Assembly (NCBI GenBank): GCA_900642245.1
Contig: CAAAJI010000029.1
Span: forward strand, 262,954-317,881
Reading direction: 5' to 3'
DNA length: 54,928 bases
Origin: Fragilaria radians
Lineage: Eukaryota > Bacillariophyta > Fragilariophyceae > Fragilariales > Fragilariaceae
Shown here piece by piece: positions 35,266 through 47,516 of this stretch (position 1 is the stretch's first letter; each line of letters opens with the position of its first letter). The position numbers and the translations under genes were made by a program. The notes below the pieces were generated by a model. It was given only the letters and a program-made list of their open reading frames with translations, made no database searches and was not told the origin of the DNA.

Positions 35266-38200
35266 ATGTCATTCTTTCCTACTTCCCGAATTATGATGTT
35301 ACGAATGGCGGCGCGACGACGGGCTCTGCCATCTTTGACGAATTTGTCATTGAAGTCATGCTGGTTGTCATCTTCGCCATCCATCATGACGACTCGACCT
35401 GAAACCTTTTTATCAGGTACATCTTCGACGTATGCCGAACATATGTACGAACAATATCAAGTGGACCCAAACTCGATTCATCCCAGTTGGAAGAAATATT
35501 TTGAAAATTTTGAACAGGGACTTCCATTTCAAGAAACTGAATTTCAGAATCCTACCACTGCTGCGGCACCCAAGAAAGTTGCGGTACGTATAATTATTGT
35601 GTAAGAGATGACGACATGAGTCATGTATCCATAATGTCTTACCATCATCAATCTCCTCATTTTTACGAAACAACATCTCTTAACAATCCTTGTTATATTA
35701 TTCATAAAAAGGATGCCGCTCCATCAGATTCATTAGGTGTATCACATCTTATTAGAGCCTATCAAGTTCATGGTCATTTAGCTGCCCAACTGGATCCTCT
35801 TGGCCTTCATACTCAAGATTCTTTTCCATTTCGACCTTCCAATACATCTAATCTAGATAAGGAAGGTTACCCTGAACAACTAGGAATTGAATATCACGGA
35901 TTCACAGAAGCAGATTTAGACCGACCTCTTAATTTCAAAGGAACAAGTACTGGTGGTAACAAAGGTTACTTGGAAGAGCTTGCTCTTGCTGCAACCACGC
36001 AAAAGACTACACTCCGTCTAATTCTAAAAGAGTTGCGGAAGACGTACTGCGGTTCCCTCGCTGTCGAATACATGCACATGGGAAACCCACATAAGGTCAA
36101 TTGGATGAGGGAACGAATTGAAAAACCCCATTGGTTATTTTATGATGCTGAGAAAAAACAGCACATTTATGAACGTCTATGTTTTGCAGATACCTTTGAA
36201 AACTTCTTGGCACAAAAATTCAACACTACGAAGAGATTCGGTCTTGACGGTGGAGAAGCTATTGTTCCAGCGTTGAAAGATGCAATTGACAGAGCAAGCG
36301 AATTAGGTGCCCATTCTTTTGTCATTGGTATGCCACATCGTGGAAGGCTCAACATTTTGGCGAACGTTATGCGGAAGCCCATGCCTCTCATATTTAGTGA
36401 ATTCATGGGAACACACTATGACGTAGATTTGCACCTAAAATCTACCGGCGGAAGGTGGGGAGTCAGTGGCGATGTCAAATATCATTTGGGATCTAGTATG
36501 GATCGTACGTATCCGGATGGACGTAAAATTCATCTCAGTCTCGTAGCCAATCCAAGTCATTTGGAATGTGTCAACGCGGTGGTTGTAGGAAAGGCCAGAG
36601 CAAAACAATATTATTGCGGAAACAGGTAAGTTTATACCTTTTCGTTATCAAATTTCAAGATTTGCACAATTTTTTCTTCGATGTCGGTCTTTGTCCAGTT
36701 GACTATATTTGTCACTTCTCTCAACGCTCATTACTGTTTTGCACCACGATGACATAGGCCAGAAGATGTTCGAAATGTCGTTCCTATTTTGCTTCATGGA
36801 GATGCTGCTTTTGCTGGGCAGGGTATAGTCTACGAGACTATGCAAATGGCGGGTGTAGACGACTTTAATGTTGGGGGAACTATTCATGTGGTTGTCAACA
36901 ACCAGATTGGTTTCACAACCAATCCAGTTCACTCTCGTTCAACTCCTTACTGCTCCGATATTGGAAAGGCATTCAATTGCCCAATCTTTCATTGTAACGG
37001 AGACGACCCATTGGCAGTATCGACAGCTCTTGAGACTGCTGTTGAGTTTCGACATGAATGGGGAACCGATGTCATTATAGATATGATTTGTTATCGTCGT
37101 AACGGACACAATGAATTGGATCAACCTGCATTTACCCAACCGAAGCTTTACCGTCAAATTAAATCTCACCCATCCACACTTGACGTCTTTGAAAAACGAT
37201 TGATTGAAGAGGGTATGATGACAAAAGAGGAATGTGATGAAATCCGTAAATTCACTCTGGATTCCTATGAAAGCGATCTTGCAGCTGCCAAAACGTATAG
37301 AAAAAAAGAAGATGATTGGCTTTCTTCAAAATGGAAAGGTTTTAAGTCCCCAAGTCAGATGTCTCGTATTCGGCAGACTGGAGTTGAAAAGAATATTTTG
37401 CACAAAATCGGTACTGTTGCAGGCACTGTTCCTCCAGATTTCAAGCTTCATCGCCAAATGGAGAAAATTTTTCAGGCACGTCGCGAAATGGTAGAGAAAG
37501 GAGAAGGCGTCGATTGGGGAACTGCAGAAGCACTTGCTTTTGGTTCTTTATTGTTAGAAGGGAATCACGTGCGAATTACGGGACAGGACGTGCAACGTGG
37601 TACTTTCTCTCATCGCCATGCTGTCGTAAAAGATCAAGAAACGGAATTGGAATACGTTCCCTTGAATCACATTGCAAATTCTATGGACCCAAGTTCACCG
37701 ATTGAAGATATGTCGAAGCCAGACACACAAGCTGGATTCACATGCCGAAACTCCATCTTATCGGAGTTTGGTGTATTGGGCTTTGAACATGGTTACTCGC
37801 TTGAAAATCCGAATGCTCTGGTAATTTGGGAAGCTCAGTTTGGTGATTTTGTGAACGGAGCTCAAACGATGATTGATCAGTTCATTAGCGCTGGAGAAGA
37901 TAAATGGCTTCGCCAATCTGGTCTCGTTATGCTTTTACCACATGGCTACGACGGTCAAGGTGCGGAACACTCGTCTTGCCGATTAGAGAGATTCCTCCAG
38001 CAAGTAGATGAAGATCCTCATTTCGTTCCACCAATGGCACAGGATGAGCGTATGCAAATCCAAAAGACCAATATGCAGATTGTTAATTGCACTACCCCGG
38101 CAAACTATTTCCATTGCTTACGACGCCAAATTCATCGCGATTTCCGTAAGCCTTTGATTGTTGCATCGCCGAAAAATCTGCTTCGCAATAAGCGATGTGT

Positions 38201-38678
38201 GTCAACCTTAGATGACATGGCCCCTGGAACTCAGTTTCATCGAGTTCTTGATGAAACCGATGCAGAAGTTGTTAAAAATGCTGAAAAAGTGAAAACTCTC
38301 GTTTTCTGCACTGGTCAGATTTATTATGAACTACTTATTGAACGGGAAAGACGCGGAATGAAAGATGTAGCATTAGTTCGTATGGAACAGATTGCTCCAT
38401 TTGCTTTTGACCGCGTTGCAGAAAGTGTAATGCTCTATCCAAACGCTGAAGTTGTTTGGGCTCAACAAGAACCAAAAAATATGGGTGCGTTTGCGTATGT
38501 GAATCCACGTGTCATGACTGCTACACGTGAAATCAATAAGAACGAAAAGAGAGTGCGTTATGTAGGACGTCAAGTAAGTGCAGCTCCAGCAACAGGAATG
38601 AGCAAAGTCCATCAAGCAGAGTATCAATATATTTTGGACGGAGTGTTTGGACCTGATGATAGCGTAAAGGTGGATTAA
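35266..38678 (+). CDS. OGDH: 2-oxoglutarate dehydrogenase E1 component, mitochondrial
   Basis: Exons 35266-35583, 35712-36625 and 36758-38678, with introns of 128 bp (phase 0) and 132 bp (phase 2), give 1050 residues, near the usual 1000-1020. An Arg-rich, acid-free N-terminus (MLRMAARRRALPSLTN) fits a mitochondrial presequence. Family blocks appear in order: YAEHMYEQYQVDPNSIHPSW, HLIRAYQVHGHLAAQLDPLG, GMPHRGRLNILANV, the thiamine diphosphate site HGDAAFAGQG...NNQIGFTT, GHNELDQPAFTQP, DVQRGTFSHRHAVV, WEAQFGDFVNGAQ and LPHGYDGQGAEHSS. It decarboxylates 2-oxoglutarate using thiamine diphosphate and passes the succinyl group to the E2 lipoyl domain in the TCA cycle. All key residues I could check are present and the gene looks intact. 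Confidence 0.96.
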
Positions 38679-39233
38679 TGACTAGATCAGAAAGTAAAAA
38701 TATTAGATGGAAATTGAGGAATTAATAGTTTTGATGCATGTGTCATTTTCTCGTTTTATATATAACACCTTCAAAAATGTTGGCTTTGATACTTGAAGGA
38801 TCAACGAATAGAAGAATTTTTTATTGGTTTGGAAAAATAATAATAGTATTAGGTAATCGTCGATTCCCTTCATTAAAGGTAATTTCAAAACCTTTTCTAT
38901 TATAGAGCGAACAGAAACGATGTTATTGGGGTTTACAAAGAAAGATTTACGAGAGGGATAAAGAAAAAATTATGGATTGGTGTCATTCATTAGAATTAAT
39001 GTAAGAATGACAACACAAATTCGTTCAGTGAGTTGCAGGGACACAATATTATACACTACATTTCCTAATTTTTCGGTTCCCAAGCATCAAAGATTTGTGA
39101 GAATATATGAGAAGTCAAATCATGGTGATGGAGATATTAGGGTCAAGTGCAACACGTGTCGTTAAAATTTATGAGATGTGAATTAATAAATGCTGTTAAG
39201 GCGCGCTCCTGATCACCGAGGATGTCCAAAATT
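38679..39233. other. Convergent intergenic region
   Basis: 555 bp between the 3' ends of the dehydrogenase and the LRR gene. AT-rich; it presumably holds the two 3' UTRs. Short frames at 38703-38888 and 38977-39165 show no motif. Confidence 0.45.
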
Positions 39234-41525
39234 TCAAAAGCAAACCGTACAGCACTCTGGTTGCTCACATGTAACAGGAGGATTTGTATCCCCCGCACAA
39301 TTCGCTGATAACTGGAATAGGGCACCTTTTCGTAAGGCGCATATCTCTGCTGGCATTGTCCCGGTAAAGTCGTTGAAATGAAGAATCAACCTTTCCAATG
39401 AAGTCAAAAGTCCAAGTTCAGACGGTATAGGTCCACTCAGCTTGTTCCCATATAAAGAAAGAGACTTGATATTGGAAAACCTTGAGAACTCTGATGGAAT
39501 CATTCCCGTGAGAGCATTATTGTACATGGTAAGGGCCTCTGAAAAAAAATTTGTGAGGAAAGGAGTAGCGAAAGGATAAATATAGTACATTATTTGACTT
39601 ACCTATATTTGTCAGTGCGCCAAGCTCTGTTGGGATAGAGCCAGTAAATGAGTTATCATCGAGAGTCAGAAAGGATAGCTGTTGGAGAAGCCCCAACTCC
39701 GTAGGTAGCGTCCCACCAAAGTTATTTCTTTCAATCATAAACATATTGAGACTTTGCATGTTCCCTATATTAGTCGATAGCGTCCCACTCAAAGAGTTTC
39801 CATCGATATCTACCGTGACTAAGCTTGTGGATTTGTAAAAGTTGTCGGGAATGCTTCCTGTCAGATTATTATCGTCAATGTCCAAGGTCAAAAGACTTGG
39901 AATTGAGCTTAGTTGGGAAGGAATGGATCCGGAAAGTTTATTTGTATCCATATCAAGGTTTTGTAGCTTTGTTAGTTTGGAAATTTCCTCAGGTAATGTT
40001 CCACTAAGATTGTTTTCCTCTTTAAAGTATTAATTGAAAGGAAAATGTTAGAATGATACTTTGAGTTTTGGTGCCTCACATGCTTGCGCTACCTACCAAG
40101 GGTTACAGAAATGAGAGTATTGGTTTCATCACATTGATTTCGGTACCAGAGACAAACGTTCGCCCCTGATAAAAATCTTGTCCTATTGCCTTCTAAGTCA
40201 CAGGGCGCAATCACATCAGCTTCCTCTCGATTGCATGACTTCCATGAGTCTCCATTCGTCGTGGTATATATCAGACTGAGGATATATCTTTGTTGTAAGT
40301 CAAACACATCATCAGGGCACAAATGTGCGGGATCACTGAATATCAACCAATTGAATGCCCTGTTTTGCGGCGTAGATCTGTCGATAATGAGTTGACTCTC
40401 GGATACGTTGGAAAGGACATTGAAAATGGCGATTTCACGCTCGTTTTCGGTGAAGCCATTGCACTCTGGCTGAATTTTTGAAGGATTTTTAGTCGGCGGA
40501 GTAGTTATAAGGGGTCCGCTTGGAGATCTACTCGGAATTGATGTAGGGACTGTGGACTCTTCTCGAGTAGGATTACTTGTTACAATCACAGTGGGCGTCA
40601 AAGTCGTTGGTAGTTTTGTTGGAAGTCGAGATGGTGAATTTGATGGTGTTTCACTTGGGGCTTTTGTTATTGGAGAATTGGTTGGCTTAATTGTTGGATT
40701 CTTTGTTTTCTTCGTTGTTGGCGTTTTCGTTTCCTTTTTAGTTGGCATCTTTGTTGGCTTCGTAGTCGGCTTCTTAGTTGGCTTCTTAGTTGGCTTCTTA
40801 GTTGGCTTCTTAGTTGGCTTCAATGTTTTTTTTGTCGTTGGATCTTTTGTTGGCTCTTTTGTCGGAATCTTCGAAGGAAAATCCAATGGCGACATCAGTG
40901 GAGGTGATGTAATCCTAGTTGGTGATTTTGTTGGTTCGAAGGTCGGAGTTTCTGTGACTACCTTGGTGGGTTCCAAAGAAGGCTCAAAGCTGGTAGGCTG
41001 TTTTGTTGTCGGATTCTGAGTTGGAATCAAAGAAGGCTGAATGGTTGAAGGCGATTTAGTTGTCAACATTGATGTTGGTGCAGGAGTAAATGGAGATAAA
41101 CTTGGTTTTGATGACATGCTAGGTTTCGGAACGGTTGGAAAATTAGATAATGTCGGTGTTTGAATCAATCTTGTCGGAGAGCTGGAGGACGGCATAATAG
41201 TGTTAGAGGCTGTCGTAGGTTCATATGTCATGTTGAAGGTTAAGGATGGTTGAAGTGACTGCGTCACTATCAACGTCGCCGTAGGACTCGATGAAAATAA
41301 ATGCGATGGCAAACTTGCTGGTGGTACGGTAGTGATCGGAGACGTAGTTGGCATACTATAACCAGCTGTTGCGTACTCCAAGATGCGTTTCATGAATAAG
41401 GCATCTTCCTGGAACAATTCCATGCTACCGTTTTCAATCGAATTTCCTTCTTGTCTCAAGTTAGCCTTCCCGGAGAAAGCTACTGCTTTGAAAAGATATG
41501 GAATTAGGAGCCTTAAAGACTTCAT
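39234..41525 (-). CDS. Secreted leucine-rich-repeat protein with N-terminal PT-rich stalk
   Basis: Exons 40097-41525, 39603-40019 and 39234-39538, with introns of 77 and 64 bp (both phase 1), give 716 residues. I chose the ATG at 41525, which starts a signal-like sequence (MKSLRLLIPYLFKAVAFSG); the frame is open up to an ATG at 41624, which is less likely. Next comes a Ser/Thr/Pro-rich stalk with KKPTKKPT repeats (40640-40880), then a cysteine-containing cap (ECNGFTENE..., LCPDDVFDLQQRYILSLIY, DSWKSC), then plant-type LRRs such as NNLSGTLPEEISKLTKLQNL and NSFTGSIPTELGALTNI. The C-terminus ends in CEQPECCTVCF with no kinase or anchor. LRRs of this type usually bind proteins or glycans. Diatoms have many such proteins; the ligand is unknown. 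Confidence 0.85.
40640..40880 (-). repeat. Coding KKPT/KxPT repeats in the LRR protein stalk
   Basis: Imperfect 12-bp units encode KKPT, with five nearly identical ones at about 40748-40820 ('ggcttcttagttggcttct' on the plus strand). The opposite strand is open over 40552-41019 only because of this periodic composition. Confidence 0.88.
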
Positions 41526-44500
41526 GTAGGCTTTAAATTTACTTTTAATAATCCAATCACAATTTTTATTTTTGTCAGTCAGAAACTTTGTGAGTGGCGA
41601 ATGGTTGTTGGAATATCCGCTCAAGTTTAAACGATGAAATTTTCATTAACTTATAACCGTCGCCGCCAAACAAGTGCAAAAGTGCTATGCGAGCATGTCG
41701 AGCCCGACAGCAATAAATTCGGATACACTTTATTTACATAAATGGCGGCAACTGCAGCGAAGTAAATCGTCGCTATTAAAAATATCGCTGAAAAGGGCAT
41801 TCGGTTGCACGATAACGGTACAGGAACTAACTTTACTGTGAAGAACATACAGTGCGCGTTGATGTGAGTAACGACATCTGCAAATACGAAAACAGGGCAT
41901 CAAGAGATAGCACCGTTCCATATAAGTAAAGATTCATTGCTGGCCACTGATCTAAGAAAGTAATAGTCGATGAGGCAATCTCATGAATCGATGTTGAGCA
42001 TCAAAGCGACCCTTGTAAAAACTGGAGATGCTGACTATATTTTAATACCAAAGATACCAGAATTACTACAATGCTTGATTGGGAATATGCTACTGCAATA
42101 GATCTGAGAATTAACTAACCAAGCCGCATAAGTTACTCTCTTACTTGTGTATTTTGATAACTTCACAAATGAATAACCATACTACATTCCTTTGACTTGC
42201 AAGACAATGGTGACATGCTGCATAGGCTCTCTAGAATTGCGAAAAAACATTCCGACGTTGCCGAATTTCTTTGATTTAGTAGAGGTGATAGGATATGAAT
42301 CATCTTGTATGTTTGGGGATGTTAATGACAAAGGGAAAGAACTACCCCGTTTTGTCACTGTTGGTAGTATAGCACTTTGTCTTTTGTCATATTGTATCAA
42401 TCTGTTTAGAGTGATATAACGACTAGAATAGCTTCAGGATGATCTACAACGTTTCTTTGTCCCTTATACTTGTAGAGCGGTTCTCCCTGGGATTTTGCTT
42501 GCTCCAAACGGGTATAACGAAAATTCTTACATCAAGAATCACACCCAAAACGATGCAACAGTTTTTTTACAAATAGTCAATTGGAATGGCCTTGTAGTAA
42601 GAAAGTTAACTTAGGTCATTCTTTTTCGCGTCTTGCCATATTAAGCTACCCTTCTACTATTTGTACTCCTGATTTCTTCCTGAATATGGACCACACATTT
42701 AGAATTCGGAGGTACTCTGATGCCATGTTAACTTTGGTTTTCTAATAATCGTCTCATGGCTCTACATAACAATCAGAATGGTTGTGTAACCATGACTTTA
42801 ACTTCTCAAGTAATTTCCATTTTTTAACTTGATCAGACAATTTTGGAGGATGCCAATGAATATCCCCTCGAATCACACAGAAGTATGTCAAATATCTAAA
42901 TTACCACTAGTAGAATTTAGACTATATATTGATCTTCATAATTTACACCATGTAACTAATCTGGGGGTAATGGTTTCCTTTCCCCCTGTATTTCATGAAT
43001 TAATGATATCACCTGCTTCGTAACATTCCTGACAATGACCTTCGCTAACTGTTGAGAATGATGAACTTTATCGGCAACTCATAGCTTAGAGAAAAGTAAT
43101 CATAACAGGTGTTTATGGGAGAAATGGGAACGGCAAAGATGGTAAGTACAGAGAAAACATGTAGGTAATCATGAGAATTTACTAGGCAATACAAAGCGAG
43201 GAAAATAAGCAAAATTCAAATCAGAGTTGAAATATGAAGATATCATCAGAGAGGATAAAGAGTTCAGAGGGTTTTTATATAGGAATATAAAGGGTGTCCC
43301 ACAAGCCAGCAAATGAGAAAAGGAAACACCGGATAATTCGTAATTGAAGCAATCTAGAAACTATGGATGAAATGCTGGATCAACAGAAGTCAAAGTAGAG
43401 ACCACATCTCAACAAGTTAATGAAGCATCATCTATCTTAAATAGCATGAAAATGCTTAAATCAATCCTACGATGAGCCACTACTATATGACAAACATATA
43501 AATCAAGGTATTCAATTTTTGGATAACTGTCCACAAAGAAAATTTGAAGAAAGATATTTGTTATACTGAAAGAGTGAATAGCTGAAGCAAAGTAGCCGGA
43601 CCTTACACTTAAGGCCCTTGTAAAGCCCCTCTGTCATATTTCCAACAGAGAAACTGGAAGTTTGAATAGCGTAATACATAGGCTTAATGGATTGACAACT
43701 CCGATCTACTGTACTAGTCATTGCGTAGAGCATAGGATTGTAATGACAGTTCATCAAATATTGTATTTTCGAGACTTACACACTGTGCATTTTCTTTGAG
43801 ATGTTGATTGCTTGTCTTCTCTTTACCCCATAGTACCAATTCAGAAGTAGTAATCTTATATTTGAGTCAGCTATGAAAAAGTCACTGAGAGAGAGTGTCT
43901 ACAAGAAACAATTTTTATGAATTTTCCAGTTTCTTTATGTTGAGATTTTCCGTACTACCTGCTCTAAGCTATCTGAACATTTCAATTAAGGCACAATTAC
44001 TATCCTGTCTTGATCAATTTTCCATGTGACTACTAATTAAACGATTAGACTAATGCTGACTCACACATTATCGAATCCCTAATATCCGTAAAGGATAAAC
44101 CTTTAATAAATAAACTAAGTCTTGAACCAATGTTAGGGATATTTCCAATAGTTACATTAATCTTCAGAATTTGAGGTAAAGATGGCTATGACTTTAGGTC
44201 AAAGATCGGGTACTTCCCAAAGAAAGGAATCAAACACTTAGCATTTAGTATCAGTCATTCTATAGATTAGTATAATTCCAAGAATAATGAAAAGAAATAA
44301 AGTCCCAACTTAAGGTCACGATTTGGCACTTGTATAGTCAATTCTCAAGAATCATTACCGGAGAGAACAATTGGGTACCCACAATTAATTCATGATGCTG
44401 AAAGGCAACTTCACTCACAACAAACAAAATTGAAATAAAGTTGTAACCACGAAGTGTTATTCGAAGTAAAATCTTTTCATCGCTGAGTAATCAAGCTAAC

Positions 44501-45698
44501 GAAACAAATATCTACACCTGGAAGAAAGCAAATAGATATTCTCAATATTCACTAGTCACTGGGTTTAAGTTTCCCTGAGGACATTGAAGTTTACTCCTGT
44601 ACGCCGCTACTGCTCTAGCCCTTCAACGTTGGATTTGTGTTGGAGCTTATTTGCTTTCTACACATTCAAAAGTAACTAATGCCATGTGGAGGCGGAAGGA
44701 AGGAAATCAGTTAGAAGCAAGTGTGGAGTCAAAATTTAAGAACGATGGAAACGTCATGGCAAGACTTGTTGCTTTGAGGTGCCATCGAATCCCTGGTGTT
44801 GATTACTCCAAAAGTTCTTCTTAGGTAGTTCATGAACCATACGTTAGAATCACATTGATTATAATTCAAAGGAATAACCTCCCAGTGTTAAGAGTGTTGA
44901 TGCGAAAAGTGTGTTCTTGAATGGAGAGCTCAAAGTAAGAATTTATTTGAAAACCCCACTAGATTTAATAGAACTAGGAGGGAAAGAAGGGCAGAATCAA
45001 GAAATTGTGAAGTTAAAATAGTAGAGTTATGACCTTGCTAAGTGGTTGGTCAATCCATACGAGAAGCAAAGTGGTGATCCTAAATCTAGCATTTGAAAAG
45101 ATAGAACCTTTCATGGTCTTAAGGCAGACTGACAATGAAACGCATATCTTCTGCTTATATGAGGATAATGGGATTATAGCTGGAAATCAAGATTCCATCA
45201 ATAATGAGATGCAGGAACTTGGTCATACATTCAAGTTTAAAGTCCAAGAGGGTATGGACAGATTTTAGGGTTGTGAACTCAGTACTTTTGGTAACTGCAC
45301 TAAGAAGACGCGAAAGCAAGATATAGAATTTAGGTGGCATTATATATATACATGTAAAAGTTGGCTAGAAAAAAAATTGGGGTACACTGTTGACAAATTC
45401 AAGAAAGAGCACTTTCTATCTTGGAGAAACTCTAATTTTCTAAATCCTCATTTACAAAATTATCTTCCCAACTGTTTGATCAACTGTTTCTTCTCAGAAA
45501 CTTTCATTTCTCCTAGCATTATTTCATTCCGATAGTTACGTGTTGCGTTTTCCTCAAACATGATGGCATCTCAGAGTGTTAATATAATAATGTAGGGCAA
45601 TCATTAGTCACTAGTGAATCTGGGTGTGACTGTGTCATGCGATCAAGGGTTAGGGGTTAGCTCAATCGAAAGGCTGGTTCTTTCGAAAGGGCAAAACT
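41526..45698. other. 4-kb gene desert with a Copia relic
   Basis: No intact gene. A reverse transcriptase relic lies at about 44690-45330. A minus-strand stretch at 42182-42540 is open in pieces (MIQYDKRQSAILPTVTKR) and may be another relic, but I could not assign it. The rest is AT-rich with nothing recognisable. The first 100-200 bases hold the LRR gene promoter, and the last part holds the SNRNP27 promoter. Confidence 0.5.
44690..45330 (+). pseudogene. Copia-type reverse transcriptase relic
   Basis: Shifting between plus frames gives successive Copia RT blocks: MARLVALRCHRIPGVDYSKS (family ARLVA.G..Q..G.DY.E), VDAKSVFLNGELKVRIYLKTP at about 44897-44960 (family DV..AFLNG.L...IY..QP), then LYEDNGIIAGNQDSIN at about 45158-45205. 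In this last block the catalytic YVDD is degraded to YEDN. Stops occur at about 44822, 45017 and 45266. LTRs were not found. The fragment is inactive. Confidence 0.72.
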
Positions 45699-45704
45699 AT
45701 GTGA
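45699..45704 (+). promoter_or_regulatory. Start-stop element (ATGTGA) overlapping the SNRNP27 start codon
   Basis: An ATG at 45699 is followed at once by TGA, whose last base is the first base of the main ATG at 45704 (ATGTGATG). Minimal start-stop uORFs are known to stall ribosomes or lower translation in other eukaryotes. Whether the transcript includes this site is not known. Confidence 0.4.
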
Positions 45705-46285
45705 TGAGCCGTCGTCCCGTGAATACTAGATTCTCTAGACCTTCCCGGCCAGACGAAGATACTCGATCGGACTATCATCCCTATCTTCGAAGGGGGGAGC
45801 AAGCACGATCACGATCTCGTTCCCCGGATAGAACTACTACTAGCAAATCTACAACTACGACAACTTCCATCACTACGACTTTGTCATCTTCCAAGATTCC
45901 GAGAGAGGATGATCTTATTCCAGCATACGAAGACGATCGTCGGTCTCGAATGGCAAGACTCCGTGCTCAGAATGAAGAAGAAGAGAGACAATTGGCACTT
46001 ATTGACCGAACCGATTCAGATCTCCGTGAGGCCCAAAGACGAGCTAGGAAAGCCAAGGAAGAAATTTTTTATGTCGATCCGAAGGAATTGGAAGGGCTGG
46101 ACGAAGAAGAGCAGATGCAACGATTGTTGGGATTTTCAGGATTCGCCACCACCAAGGGAACTGAAGTCCTGGATAATCAAACGACAGCCGCCAAGGGAGC
46201 AACCGCCAAGCATAAGGCCAGGAAATATCGGCAATATATGAATCGAAAGGGTGGATTCAATCGACCATTGGATGAGATGGATTAA
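45704..46285 (+). CDS. SNRNP27: U4/U6.U5 tri-snRNP 27-kDa protein homologue
   Basis: 193 residues, no intron. The C-terminus carries the highly conserved family block: LLGFSGFATTKGTEV, then KARKYRQYMNRKGGFNRPLD. The N-terminal half is Arg/Ser-rich (EQARSRSRSPDRTTTS) with a Thr-rich stretch, then a charged coiled-coil segment (EEEERQLALIDRTDSDLREA), as in the human protein. It is a component of the spliceosomal tri-snRNP, acting in the nucleus near the 5' splice site. The open frame extends upstream to 45614 without an ATG, so I chose the ATG at 45704, which starts MSRRPVNTRF. Confidence 0.93.
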   Translation: MSRRPVNTRFSRPSRPDEDTRSDYHPYLRRGEQARSRSRSPDRTTTSKSTTTTTSITTTLSSSKIPREDDLIPAYEDDRRSRMARLRAQNEEEERQLALIDRTDSDLREAQRRARKAKEEIFYVDPKELEGLDEEEQMQRLLGFSGFATTKGTEVLDNQTTAAKGATAKHKARKYRQYMNRKGGFNRPLDEMD

Positions 46286-47516
46286 TTTTTATCCTTTTTT
46301 TTTCTTCTGCAACTGTGCAATGGTGGGGGGATATATACAATAACGGAATTGAATTAATTGTTTATTGTTTATATTGATGATCTCATCGAATCCGACAAGT
46401 TAACTCTTTTCAAACTGAATTTTTTCAAACAGTATAAACCCTTATTTGACCTTTATGTAGAACAAAGAGTGGCTTTATCAAAGTTAAGTCAAGGTATTTC
46501 AGAGGATGATGATACAATGTGTGAAATCTTTGGTGTATGAATTGAAGCAGAATCCGTGTATCGCTCTAGTGGCTTAATTAGGGGTTGCTTGAGCGGTCCT
46601 TTGGAGGCAAATTGTCATGGTTATTTGTTGAAAGCATTTAGTAAGATGTCATAGCCAAGGAAGAATAATTGGTGTCAAAACACATCTGTTGCAGTCAAAG
46701 TCATAGAATTGCTTGATGTTTTAATTTATGTTAGTGTTTGATAGGTAGACATTGGACCAAACTCACAATTTTGAGTGTATCTAGATTTTATCCTGAAGCC
46801 AAAATATATTTCTGGATATTTGAAGATATATTGAATCGGATCAAGGAATTGATACCACTTGCTATGCTAAGAGCCCATACCCATCTCAAGATTAAAATGA
46901 AAAAGACTATGAAAGTATTTTTCAAAAATCAGGGACACTCTTTGTCTCCTACAGGTGAAAGAGTATAATATTGATGCATACTCGCAAAACCTTTAGATGC
47001 ATTATCCTAATGAATTGAAAGAAATTAGGGATGTGAAATAATATGTTTCACAATTTTTATGTTATCTTTTTATACCGTATTTCAATATTGGCATGATTCA
47101 TCACACCGAGTCTTCTTATTGGATCCGTTGACGGCTTTTGATCTTGTGGTTGGCAAAATTGATATTCATCATTATCACTTTGTTCATAGTCACATTCATT
47201 ATTTTTACTATGTAATAGTTTGACTCATGATTTCAATTTGTGTTGCAAGTTGGAGAGAGTTAAGACCTATTGATTGATTTGGTACAAGTAAATTAGATTT
47301 TTCTAATCGAACGGAGAAAACAGGTAAATGGTTACTTGCTAAGTTCTGATGGTAGTAGTACTACTCACTTGGTTTTTTAAGGAAAGATATTTTCACATCG
47401 TTCGTTACTTAAAGGGGTAGAAAATGTATGGAGTATACTACTTGCTTTGGTTGTGTCTACTCTCGCTCATCGTTGGAACATTCTTTACTCAGGTGTGAAA
47501 AAAGGTTTTCCTATTT
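46286..47516. other. 1.2-kb intergenic region
   Basis: Two short plus-strand frames (46358-46540 and 46738-46968) have no recognisable family. A poly-T tract and G run follow the SNRNP27 stop. The last 200 bases should hold the promoter of the next gene. Nothing else seen. Confidence 0.45.

Noticed and set aside
40552..41019. 155-codon plus-strand frame of Val/Gly/Phe repeats (VGFLVGFLVGF)
   Set aside because: It is the antisense reading of the KKPT-coding repeats of the LRR gene; the periodic DNA keeps the other strand open.
42182..42540. Minus-strand open stretches that might be a transposase relic (YDKRQSAILPT)
   Set aside because: Only a loose resemblance to a piggyBac block and no other family blocks could be aligned.
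45645..45660. Telomere-like GGGTTAGGGGTTAG
   Set aside because: Only two imperfect units; too short to call an interstitial telomere.
46358..46540. Frame containing VYIDDL, resembling an RT active site
   Set aside because: No other reverse transcriptase block surrounds it and there is no ATG; taken as chance.
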